In this document: in pieces, positions 1 through 7,574 of the stretch
Layout of the letters: each line of letters starts with the position of its first letter
Position numbering within the stretch: position 1 is the first letter of the stretch
Made by a program: the position numbers and the translations under genes
NCBI RefSeq assembly: GCF_024195295.1
Contig: NZ_JAMFTH010000004.1
Location: forward strand, 1 to 64,000
DNA from: Gilvimarinus xylanilyticus
GTDB lineage: Bacteria; Pseudomonadota; Gammaproteobacteria; Pseudomonadales; Cellvibrionaceae
Direction of reading: 5' to 3'
DNA: 64,000 nt
The notes under the pieces: generated by a model
Seen by the model: only the letters and a program-made list of their open reading frames with translations
Told to the model about the DNA's origin: nothing
Databases searched by the model: none

Positions 1-77
1 GCAGAACGCAGAACGCAGAACGCAGAACGCAGAACGCAGAACGCAGAACGCAGAACGCAGAACGCAGAACGCAGAAC
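1..77. repeat. Tandem heptamer repeat (GCAGAAC)x11
   Basis: Eleven perfect head-to-tail copies of GCAGAAC run from the first base to base 77, so the array may extend beyond the window. Seven is not a multiple of three, and no ORF or obvious protein-binding palindrome is present. It is a simple-sequence tract that could vary in copy number by slippage. Its role is unknown. Confidence 0.97.
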
Positions 78-130
78 AGTGTGTTGTAGTTCGCTGCAGA
101 AAACAAACATTACTACTGAACGCAGTAGAT

Positions 131-227
131 TTTGTTCCCTGACAAGGCGCTTGGGAGCCACCCGCAAGGAGCATATATTAATATGTGACTGAGGATTGCG
201 AGCAAGCAACGCAGTTCAGGGGACAAA
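131..227. repeat. Imperfect ~97-bp palindrome upstream of the tRNA
   Basis: TTTGTTCCCTGA (131-142) is mirrored by TCAGGGGACAAA (216-227), one mismatch, and the centre is the AT-rich palindrome around ATATTAATAT (about 174-183). The two halves are symmetrical about base 179. This is the form of a miniature inverted-repeat element or a dispersed palindromic repeat. No transposase is attached. It lies just before the tRNA gene, where promoter sequence would be expected. Confidence 0.6.
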
Positions 228-239
228 AGATCAAGTTCA

Positions 240-316
240 GGGCCCGTAGCTCAGTTGGTTAGAGCATCCGACTCATAATCGGCAGGTCGACAGTTCAAGT
301 CTGTCCGGGCCCACCA
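240..316 (+). tRNA. tRNA with anticodon CAU (Met elongator or Ile2)
   Basis: A full cloverleaf can be drawn. The 7-bp acceptor stem GGGCCCG pairs with CGGGCCC, the D-arm is GCTC...GAGC, and the anticodon loop is CTCATAA with CAU at 274-276. The T-arm GACAG-TTCAAGT-CTGTC is perfect, the discriminator is A, and CCA is encoded at 314-316. A CAU anticodon can belong to elongator tRNA-Met or to tRNA-Ile2 (lysidine-modified); sequence reading alone does not settle which. It is not initiator-like in its acceptor pairing. It is the inferred attachment gene of the Tn7-like element that starts 22 bp downstream. Confidence 0.95.
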
Positions 317-321
317 TACGG

Positions 322-338
322 AAAGCCGCTATCTTTCA
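322..338 (+). terminator. Left half of the tRNA terminator, split by the transposon
   Basis: AAAGCCGCTA (322-331) has no pairing partner here. Its complement TAGCGGCTTT followed by a T-run is found at 58293-58306. Joining base 338 to base 58291 rebuilds a 10-bp hairpin with U-tract, almost identical to the intact terminator at 58403-58436. TTCA at 335-338 is repeated at 58287-58290 and is probably what remains of the target-site duplication. Confidence 0.85.
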
Positions 339-384
339 TGTGCGGGGTACCATAGTTTGGCCAAAATGGCCAAACTATGGTCAC
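339..384. repeat. Transposon left end: terminal repeat and two TnsB-type sites
   Basis: TGTGCGGGGTACC opens the element. The 13-mer GGCCAAACTATGG appears inverted at 350-362 and direct at 368-380, separated by AAAAT, so the two sites also form a strong hairpin. The same 13-mer occurs twice as direct repeats in the right end. In Tn7-like elements such repeats are TnsB binding sites. The hairpin may also replace the lost tRNA terminator. Confidence 0.85.
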
Positions 385-411
385 CTAGCATACCTGAAGT
401 GGCCATTTTTT

Positions 412-455
412 AGCCCCTCCCCTCTCTCGGCAATAGCAGAGGGGGATTAGGGGCT
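412..455. repeat. Hairpin AGCCCCT/AGGGGCT in the left end region
   Basis: AGCCCCT-CCCCTCT (412-425) pairs with AGAGGGG...AGGGGCT (438-455), with a small internal bulge. It could shield the restriction operon from tRNA read-through, but there is no T-run, so its use as a terminator is uncertain. The rest of 384-687 holds the leader of hsdR with an AAGGAG ribosome site at 675-680. Confidence 0.5.
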
Positions 456-687
456 CACCTATAGATTACTCTCCCTATCGAACTGCCTCCCAATGTGGCT
501 CACCCTCCTCACCTCAGAAACCCTATTCGTGGTATGCTTTGGCGCATAATCTTTTAATGTAGAGCTGTCTGATAACGACATCTAACAGCGCTAAATATGA
601 TGGTCGAGTCGAGATTACTCTCAGGCGATACCCGCACCTTGCAACACACCAACATTTCGCCCAGTAGCAAGACCAAGGAGTGGCCTG

Positions 688-3018
688 ATGGCATCTGAAG
701 CGGATACCCGCGCAAATTATATCGATCCTGCCTTACGAGCAGCAGACTGGCAGCCGAGCAATATCATTCGGGAGCATTACTTCACCGACGGTAGAAAGAT
801 GGCCGGAGGAGTGCGTGGGCGACGTTGCTTTGTGGATTACTTGCTTCACAAAGACAATCGGTCTCTGGCTGTTGTAGAAGCCAAAAAAGAATCCGAGCAT
901 CCAACCAAAGGCCTGCAACAGGCCATCGACTATGCGAATAAGCTTCGTGTTCGTTTCGTCTATTCCAGTAACGGCAAACAAACCTACGAATTCGATCTGG
1001 AAACAGGCAAAGGCGACTACATTGAGTTCTACCCAACGCCTGCTGAACTGGAAAGGCGTTATGCCGGAGAAACCACAGATTTAAGTCAGGAATTAAGAAA
1101 CATCCCATTCCATTTAGAAGGGGCCATGCAGCCACGTTATTATCAAGAGCTGGCAGTTCATGCGGCTACCGATGCCATTGGCCAAGGCAAATCCCGCATT
1201 TTGCTCACCCTGGCCACCGGTACCGGTAAAACCTTCATCGCCTTTCAAATTGTTCATAAGGTATTTCAGGCACGCTGGAACCGAGATAATCCCGGTTCAC
1301 GCAGGCCACGCGTTCTGTTTCTGGCTGACCGTAATATCCTGGCCGACCAAGCCATTAACACCTTCAACCCCTATGAAAAAGACCTAATCAAAATCAACGG
1401 GGAAGAAGTGCGTAAACGCAATGGTGTGGTGCCAACCAACGCACACATATTTTTCGCGATCTATCAGGCAATTGCGGAACGAGCCAATTCCGAAAAAGAA
1501 AGTATTGATGGCTACTACAAAGCTTATCCCAAAGACTTCTTTGATCTGGTGTTGATTGATGAGTGTCACCGAGGTGCTGCTAATGACACAGGCTCTTGGC
1601 GAGCCATACTCGATCACTTCAATAGCGCGGTGCATCTGGGCTTAACCGCCACACCGAAGCGCACAGACAACGTAGACACCTATGAATACTTTGGTCAGCC
1701 AGCCTATGTCTATTCACTTAAAGACGGTATCAACGACGGTTTCTTAACCCCGTACCGGATAAAGCGCGTTAGAGCCAATCTGGATGAACTGGTGCTCACC
1801 AAAGATGACTTGATCGTCGAAGGTGAATCTGGCCAAGATTTATATCAGGTCGAAGACTACGACCGCAAAATTATTGTAGATGAACGTACAGAACTCGTCG
1901 CCAAAGCCATCTTACAAAACATCAACCCGCTGGAAAAAACCATTGTCTTTTGTGAGAACCAAAACCATGCGCTGACCATGCGCGACATGATCAACAAATA
2001 CAAAGCCGTAAAAGACCCACATTACTGTGTACGAGTGACCAGCGACGAAGGCAAGGTCGGCCGCGAGTTGCTGGAAAAATTCCAGGACAACGACAAAGAC
2101 ATCCCAACCATTATTACCTCATCACAAATGCTCACGACCGGTGTTGATGCCCGCAATGTCCGCAATGTGGTGCTGGATCGAACCATCGGCTCGATGGTGG
2201 AGTTCAAACAGATTGTGGGGCGAGGTACCCGAGTTTTTGATGGTAAGGACTACTTCACCATCGTGGATTTTCGGGGGGCGACCAACAACTTTTATGATGA
2301 GGAATGGGATGGCGAGCCCGAAGCTCCGGGGCCAGGCGGAACCCGAGAACCAACACCGCCACCCTACACGCCAGAGCCGCCCGAAGGCGGCGACGGGCCG
2401 GAACCCGAGCCAGGAGAGCCGCGCCCGAGGTTAAAAGTAAAACTTGGTAAGCACCGCGAGCTCAAGGTCATCGATATTGAAACCCGTTATATCGACGAAA
2501 ATGGCAAGCCTCTGACTATTCAGGAGTTTGTTGAACGGTTAATTCAACAACTGCCAGGCTTGTTCACAAGCGTTGATGAGCTTCGGGATATCTGGTCAGA
2601 CCCAGACCTTCGCGAACAACTCTTGGCCAAACTGGTACAGGCTGGCTTTGATAAAGTACAGCTCTCGACACTGCGCCGGATGTTCGAAGCCGACGACTGC
2701 GACATGTTCGATTTGCTGGCGTTTTTAGCCTTTGAGCAACCCATGGCTACCCGTAAATCACGAGCGGCAGCAGTGCGAGCGAATAACGCCTTCTTTGACC
2801 AATACCAACAGGAAAAGGCCAAGCAATTCCTGCATTTTGTCTTAAATCGCTACGAGCAAACGGGCGTTACTGAATTGGCGCGTGAGCGCCTGCCAGCGTT
2901 GATTGAGCTATCCGGCCTAGGAACTACCAAAGATGCCTCCATGGCTTTTGGTGGAAAACCTGCGCAATTACTCGCTGCCTTCAAACAACTACAACACCAG
3001 CTGTACCACGTGAGTTAA
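688..3018 (+). CDS. hsdR: Type I restriction enzyme, R subunit (EcoEI-like)
   Basis: This is the motor and nuclease subunit of a type I restriction enzyme. An N-terminal PD-(D/E)xK nuclease is visible as D50 and E64-x-K66. A superfamily 2 helicase follows, with Walker A ATGTGKT at 176-182, DECH at 291-294, LTATP, and a QIVGRGTR motif VI. A Pro/Gly-rich linker (about 548-585) precedes a C-terminal domain of the EcoEI-R type that contacts the methylase. Length 776 aa is normal for this subfamily. The ATG at 688 has AAGGAG 7 bp upstream. It heads a five-gene operon with gaps of only 2-10 bp. No lesion is seen, so cleavage activity is expected. Confidence 0.95.
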   Translation: MASEADTRANYIDPALRAADWQPSNIIREHYFTDGRKMAGGVRGRRCFVDYLLHKDNRSLAVVEAKKESEHPTKGLQQAIDYANKLRVRFVYSSNGKQTYEFDLETGKGDYIEFYPTPAELERRYAGETTDLSQELRNIPFHLEGAMQPRYYQELAVHAATDAIGQGKSRILLTLATGTGKTFIAFQIVHKVFQARWNRDNPGSRRPRVLFLADRNILADQAINTFNPYEKDLIKINGEEVRKRNGVVPTNAHIFFAIYQAIAERANSEKESIDGYYKAYPKDFFDLVLIDECHRGAANDTGSWRAILDHFNSAVHLGLTATPKRTDNVDTYEYFGQPAYVYSLKDGINDGFLTPYRIKRVRANLDELVLTKDDLIVEGESGQDLYQVEDYDRKIIVDERTELVAKAILQNINPLEKTIVFCENQNHALTMRDMINKYKAVKDPHYCVRVTSDEGKVGRELLEKFQDNDKDIPTIITSSQMLTTGVDARNVRNVVLDRTIGSMVEFKQIVGRGTRVFDGKDYFTIVDFRGATNNFYDEEWDGEPEAPGPGGTREPTPPPYTPEPPEGGDGPEPEPGEPRPRLKVKLGKHRELKVIDIETRYIDENGKPLTIQEFVERLIQQLPGLFTSVDELRDIWSDPDLREQLLAKLVQAGFDKVQLSTLRRMFEADDCDMFDLLAFLAFEQPMATRKSRAAAVRANNAFFDQYQQEKAKQFLHFVLNRYEQTGVTELARERLPALIELSGLGTTKDASMAFGGKPAQLLAAFKQLQHQLYHVS

Positions 3019-3021
3019 CCA

Positions 3022-4815
3022 ATGGAACTGAACTTAGCCCCTAACCCTTTGCATAGACAAGTACAGACCTTGCGAATTGATAAGGTCGCTACGCTGATCG
3101 GCGAGAACGGCTCAGGAAAATCTAGTATTTTGCAGTCGGTGTTTGAACAACGATTAGCCGGGCGGGATCATGAAAACCTTAAGGTCGTGTGCTTCTCATC
3201 TGGTCAGAACGAGAACTACTCAGAAAAATTCAGTGCTTATTTGAAAAGAGAAAGGCAAGCCGGGCGCGGCCTCAATCTCGACTGTTTCTATTTCGACAAA
3301 ACCTGGTCGAAGCTGCTGATCTTTTTAGCCACAGCCATTAAACGCAACGGCAAAGTTCGGTCTTTCCTGGTGGAACAGGAATACGTCAATGAGTCGCAGC
3401 CAGATAAAGACGATTTGAGTACAACCTTCAAATGCGCCTTTAAAGTGGATAGAAACTACATTGCTCGAGTGCAAGATGCACTCAAGCGAGAAGAACGCGG
3501 CGAGGCCGATACTCTGCGTGCGACGCCATATTTTCGCTCACTGGAAAGCTTTATTACCAACCTGATATCCCGTGAGTATGAGTTTGAAGAGCCCCTGCGA
3601 AAGCGAACCGTCGATCTCACTGCCAATGGTTTAATTAGGGTTTCTTTCGACTACGCCACGCTACTACAGGCGGGTGATGATGAAGCTCAAGCCGGCGAGC
3701 CCAACGCCCAAGCCATGGCTACTCACTGGGACCCGGAAGTGGCCTTTTTCACTCAGGCCGCTGACAACAACTACTTTATCGATAAGCCACGCAGTCAACT
3801 CGTATTCAAACACAATATAGAGCTGGACCAGCTTAGCGATGGGGAATACCAGCTCCTGTTCTTGTATGCGCTAATCGATCTGTTCGACTCCGAGAAAACC
3901 CTGTTCCTATTCGATGAGGCCGACTCGCATCTTCATTATAAAAACGTCGAAAAGCTATGGGGGCTTCTCCACAGCATTCAAGGCCACGCCATCACCACTA
4001 CACACTTACTCGATTCCATTTCAGCTAAAGAGAATCGTATTGAGCATCTAAAGGTGGTGGAAAAAGGCAGGATCAACGAAGACAACAAAATCAAACAATT
4101 GATCAATCGCCTGAGTGTGCTGTCACGCGCGAAATCCGTGGAATTTGAAGTTTGTGGCAAACTGCTAAACATCGCCTTGCTAGATGATTACAACGATTGG
4201 ATTATTTTTACCAAACTCGTATCAAAAAAAGGTTTAGACGCTGGTCGATTGACTCAAGTTCATGCTCTAAAGAAAACTTCCAGCTGTGCAAGTGACGCAG
4301 AACGTTTAGGGCAGGCAAAAGTAGATTGGGTGAAAGGTCTTGGAGCGTCCGAATCACAGCTGAATACTACGAGAATATTTCTGATTTGCGACAGAGATGA
4401 GGCAAATCCAAACTGGCAACAAAATGGTGTTGAGTTAGCGGGAAAGCCTTACAAAGATCTACTGAAAACGATTAGATGGCCAAATGGTTTCAATACTAAA
4501 ACCTACCTGCTCGCCTGGAAGCGGCGTGAAATAAAGAACTATTTACTCTCATACACGGCCCTCGAACACTTCGGTGTACTCGAACATATCAATGGGGCTA
4601 ATATCGCTGCTATAGATCACCTCAAAGCAGGTGATTCAGGTGACAACAATTCAATTCGTCGCGTTAACGCGAAAGCCACTATTGATCCATTGATTAACTC
4701 CGATGGCGAAGGCTTAGACCCAGGAAAACTCCAAGCCTATATCGACCTGATGCCGCCCGAAGAAATCAGCGAAGACATCACCAATATGTACAATTTTATT
4801 ATCGGAAAACTCTGA
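3022..4815 (+). CDS. ABC/OLD-like ATPase inside the type I R-M operon
   Basis: The 597-aa protein has Walker A GENGSGKS (27-34), an ABC-type signature LSDGEYQ (271-277) and Walker B LFLFDEAD (294-301), with DSHLH following as a D-loop. This is the SMC/Rad50/OLD arrangement. The part after residue ~390 contains an acidic CDRDEAN stretch that could be part of a TOPRIM-like fold, as in OLD nucleases, but I cannot confirm the other TOPRIM residues. It starts 3 bp after hsdR and ends 2 bp before hsdM, so it is co-expressed with the R-M subunits. Standard type I systems do not need it; an accessory defence role is inferred from position only. Confidence 0.8.
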   Translation: MELNLAPNPLHRQVQTLRIDKVATLIGENGSGKSSILQSVFEQRLAGRDHENLKVVCFSSGQNENYSEKFSAYLKRERQAGRGLNLDCFYFDKTWSKLLIFLATAIKRNGKVRSFLVEQEYVNESQPDKDDLSTTFKCAFKVDRNYIARVQDALKREERGEADTLRATPYFRSLESFITNLISREYEFEEPLRKRTVDLTANGLIRVSFDYATLLQAGDDEAQAGEPNAQAMATHWDPEVAFFTQAADNNYFIDKPRSQLVFKHNIELDQLSDGEYQLLFLYALIDLFDSEKTLFLFDEADSHLHYKNVEKLWGLLHSIQGHAITTTHLLDSISAKENRIEHLKVVEKGRINEDNKIKQLINRLSVLSRAKSVEFEVCGKLLNIALLDDYNDWIIFTKLVSKKGLDAGRLTQVHALKKTSSCASDAERLGQAKVDWVKGLGASESQLNTTRIFLICDRDEANPNWQQNGVELAGKPYKDLLKTIRWPNGFNTKTYLLAWKRREIKNYLLSYTALEHFGVLEHINGANIAAIDHLKAGDSGDNNSIRRVNAKATIDPLINSDGEGLDPGKLQAYIDLMPPEEISEDITNMYNFIIGKL

Positions 4816-4817
4816 GC

Positions 4818-6314
4818 ATGTCACTACAACAGAAAATAGATCGCATTACCGACATTCTGCGCCGCGACGATGGCATCAGCGGTGCCATGCATTACACGGA
4901 GCAGACATCTTGGGTTTTGTTCCTGAAGTTTCTCGATGATTATGAATTGGGAAAAGAAGACGATGCGGTATTATCCGGCAAGGACTATCAACCGGTACTC
5001 GATGACGAGCATCGCTGGGCATACTGGGCCTGCCCTAAGACAACTGATGGTAAATTGGACCTGGCACGTGCAAAAACCGGGGATGACCTCACCGATTACG
5101 TCAATAACCAGCTATTCCCATACTTGAAAAGCTTTGCAAATGCTGCCGCAACGGGTGCAGATCCAAAATCTTTTACCTACAAAATTGGCGCTATTTTTCA
5201 GTACTTGGACAACAAGGTCGCCTCTGGCCATACCCTGCGTGAAGTATTAGATATTGCCGATACTTTGAATTTTCAATCCGATGACGAGATGTTTGAGCTG
5301 TCTCAGGTATATGAAAGTTTACTGCAAAACATGGGGGATGCTGGCGGCTACGCTGGTGAGTATTACACTCCGCGCCCTGTTGTCCGAGCGATCGTTAAAG
5401 CTATAAATCCACAACCACTTGAAAAGATCTATGACGCAGCGGCGGGTTCTTGTGGGTTCTTAGTTGAAGCATTTGAATACAACAAACCCACACCTTTCAA
5501 AAAAAGAACCGGGAGGGAACTAACTAGCGAAGAATACGATTTCCAGCGCGTCGACGCTTATTGGGGGTTTGAAAAAACCTCACTCGCCTACGTGATGGGG
5601 ATGATGAACATGATTTTGCATGGCATCGAATCCCCCAACCTGTTTCGTGGTAATACCCTGACTCAAAATATCCGCGACATTCAAGAAAAAGACCGTTACA
5701 ACGTTATACTGGCGAACCCACCGTTTGGCGGCAAAGAAAAGGCGCAAATTCAGCAAAACTTCCCTATCCAGAGTAATGCGACTGAATTGCTGTTTTTGCA
5801 GCACTTTATGAAAACCCTTAAAAGTTCAGGCAAAGCAGCTATCGTATTGCCAGAAGGCGTGCTCTTCCAAACCAACAGCGCCTTTAAGCAGGTGAAACAA
5901 GAGTTGCTTGAAAACTTTAACCTACACACCATTTTAAGCCTGCCAGCAGGGGTGTTTTTGCCGTATTCAGGCGTTAAAACCAACGTACTATTTTTTGAGC
6001 GCAGCGGCGGCACAAGCGATGTGTGGTACTACGAATGCGAGCCCGAGCAAAAACTCACCAAAAACAAACCGATCACCGACGAACACCTAAAAGAGTTTGT
6101 TGAGCTCTATAATAGCCGCGAAACCACCGAACGCTCCTGGACGGTATCGGCCAGAAAGCTTGCAGAAGACTATGATCTAGCCGCCAAAAACCCCGCCAAG
6201 CAAAAAGATACCGAGCATTTAGCGCCAAGTGACATCCTCAAGGAAATTCGCACCAAGGAAAAGCTGGTGTCTGGGCTGCTGGATGAAATTGAAAACCTGT
6301 TGGCGGAGCATTAA
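4818..6314 (+). CDS. hsdM: Type I modification methylase, M subunit
   Basis: This N6-adenine methyltransferase of a type I R-M complex is 498 aa, the normal length. An N-terminal helical HsdM_N domain (about 1-150) precedes the Rossmann methylase. AdoMet motif I is DAAAGSCGFL at 206-215, where most relatives have DPAxGxGGFL, so the Pro-to-Ala and Gly-to-Cys changes are unusual. Catalytic motif IV NPPF is at 300-303. It lies 2 bp after the ATPase gene and 2 bp before hsdS. With the S subunit it should protect the host recognition site. The altered motif I does not remove a known catalytic residue, so activity is still likely. Confidence 0.95.
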   Translation: MSLQQKIDRITDILRRDDGISGAMHYTEQTSWVLFLKFLDDYELGKEDDAVLSGKDYQPVLDDEHRWAYWACPKTTDGKLDLARAKTGDDLTDYVNNQLFPYLKSFANAAATGADPKSFTYKIGAIFQYLDNKVASGHTLREVLDIADTLNFQSDDEMFELSQVYESLLQNMGDAGGYAGEYYTPRPVVRAIVKAINPQPLEKIYDAAAGSCGFLVEAFEYNKPTPFKKRTGRELTSEEYDFQRVDAYWGFEKTSLAYVMGMMNMILHGIESPNLFRGNTLTQNIRDIQEKDRYNVILANPPFGGKEKAQIQQNFPIQSNATELLFLQHFMKTLKSSGKAAIVLPEGVLFQTNSAFKQVKQELLENFNLHTILSLPAGVFLPYSGVKTNVLFFERSGGTSDVWYYECEPEQKLTKNKPITDEHLKEFVELYNSRETTERSWTVSARKLAEDYDLAAKNPAKQKDTEHLAPSDILKEIRTKEKLVSGLLDEIENLLAEH

Positions 6315-6316
6315 GA

Positions 6317-7564
6317 ATGAAGCAGGTTCAATACACGCTTCCGAATACTTGGACTTGGAAAACTCTCGATGACGTATCTGAAAAGATTACTGACGGAACT
6401 CATCACAGCCCCAAGGTGCAACACTTGGAATGGGCGCCAGGTCGATTCAAATACATTACATCAAAGAATATCAAAAATAATGGCATGAAACTGGATGACA
6501 TTTCCTACATAGACCAAAATATTCACGATGAAATTTACGCCAGGTGTCCTCCAGAGTTTGAAGATCAGCTTTTAACAAAAGACGGCGCGATGACTGGTAC
6601 GTGCTGCCTAAATGAGTTGAATGAACCTTTTTCATTGCTGTCGAGTGTTGCTCTGATCAAGCAAAAGCGCTCAATAATACAGCCTAAATACTTGAACTAT
6701 TACCTGCAATCTCATGTGGGTCAGAACTTCCTTCTCGGAGATATTTCTGGAGCAGCAATAACTCGAACAAATATTAAGAAGCTCAAGAGCACGCCAGTTC
6801 CATTAGCGCCGTTTTCAGAACAAAAACGCATCGTCGAAAAACTCGATGCACTGCTCTCCCGCATCGACACCGTCATCGAGCATTTTCAGGAAAGCGTCAA
6901 ATTGTCTGATGCCTTGTATGCAAGCTCTCTTGATCAGGTGTTTGAGAAAGTCTATTCAGATTATTCAACGAAACCTTTATCGGTCCTAGCGAGTAAAATT
7001 GGGAGCGGGGCAACACCAAAAGGTGGACAAAAAGCCTACAAGAAATCAGGGATATCATTGATACGCAGCCTTAATGTTTATGACTCGGAATTTAAGCTAG
7101 AGGGACTAGCTTTCATAGATGATGACCAAGCTGTAAAGTTAAGCAATGTAGTGGTCGAAGAAGGTGACGTTCTATTGAACATTACCGGTGCCTCAATCGC
7201 TAGGTGCTGTGTTGCTCCAGTAGATTTTCTGCCTGCTCGCGTGAACCAACATGTATGCATCATTCGTCCGAATGAAGAGTTAAATTCTACATACCTAAAT
7301 TATTTGTTGATTAGCCCTAAGTTTAAGGCTGCTTTATTGTTTCAAGGCGCGGGCGGAGCAACGCGCCAAGCTTTAACAAAAGTAATGGTTTCTAACTTAG
7401 ATATACCGTTGCCACCGCTAAAGACGCAGACCGAGCTAGTAGGAAAAGTGAATCTGTTAAGCCAGAAGAATCGAGCTTTAAAGGAATCTGTCAACTCAAA
7501 GATATCTGATTTAATCACCTTAAAAACATCAATTCTCGATTCCGCCTTTAAAGGCGAGCTCTGA
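6317..7564 (+). CDS. hsdS: Type I specificity subunit
   Basis: A 415-aa DNA-recognition subunit with two target-recognition domains in tandem. The first half starts with a typical TW-x-TLDDVSEKITDGTHH region. The central conserved helix follows the stretch PLAPFSEQKRIVEKLDALLS (about 155-175). The second half (about 205-415) repeats the plan with IPLPPLKTQTELV and a final helix. The two TRDs read the two halves of a bipartite target that cannot be predicted here. The central and C-terminal helices set the spacer and bind two HsdM. It is directly coupled to hsdM. Local base use in the two TRDs is more AT-rich than in hsdM, as is common for hsdS. Confidence 0.93.
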   Translation: MKQVQYTLPNTWTWKTLDDVSEKITDGTHHSPKVQHLEWAPGRFKYITSKNIKNNGMKLDDISYIDQNIHDEIYARCPPEFEDQLLTKDGAMTGTCCLNELNEPFSLLSSVALIKQKRSIIQPKYLNYYLQSHVGQNFLLGDISGAAITRTNIKKLKSTPVPLAPFSEQKRIVEKLDALLSRIDTVIEHFQESVKLSDALYASSLDQVFEKVYSDYSTKPLSVLASKIGSGATPKGGQKAYKKSGISLIRSLNVYDSEFKLEGLAFIDDDQAVKLSNVVVEEGDVLLNITGASIARCCVAPVDFLPARVNQHVCIIRPNEELNSTYLNYLLISPKFKAALLFQGAGGATRQALTKVMVSNLDIPLPPLKTQTELVGKVNLLSQKNRALKESVNSKISDLITLKTSILDSAFKGEL

Positions 7565-7574
7565 GGAGGAAAGC

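Noticed and set aside
334-338. Perfect 5-bp target-site duplication
   Set aside because: The left flank is TTTCA and the right flank TTCAG. Only TTCA is shared exactly, so I report 4 bp and not a full Tn7-type 5 bp.
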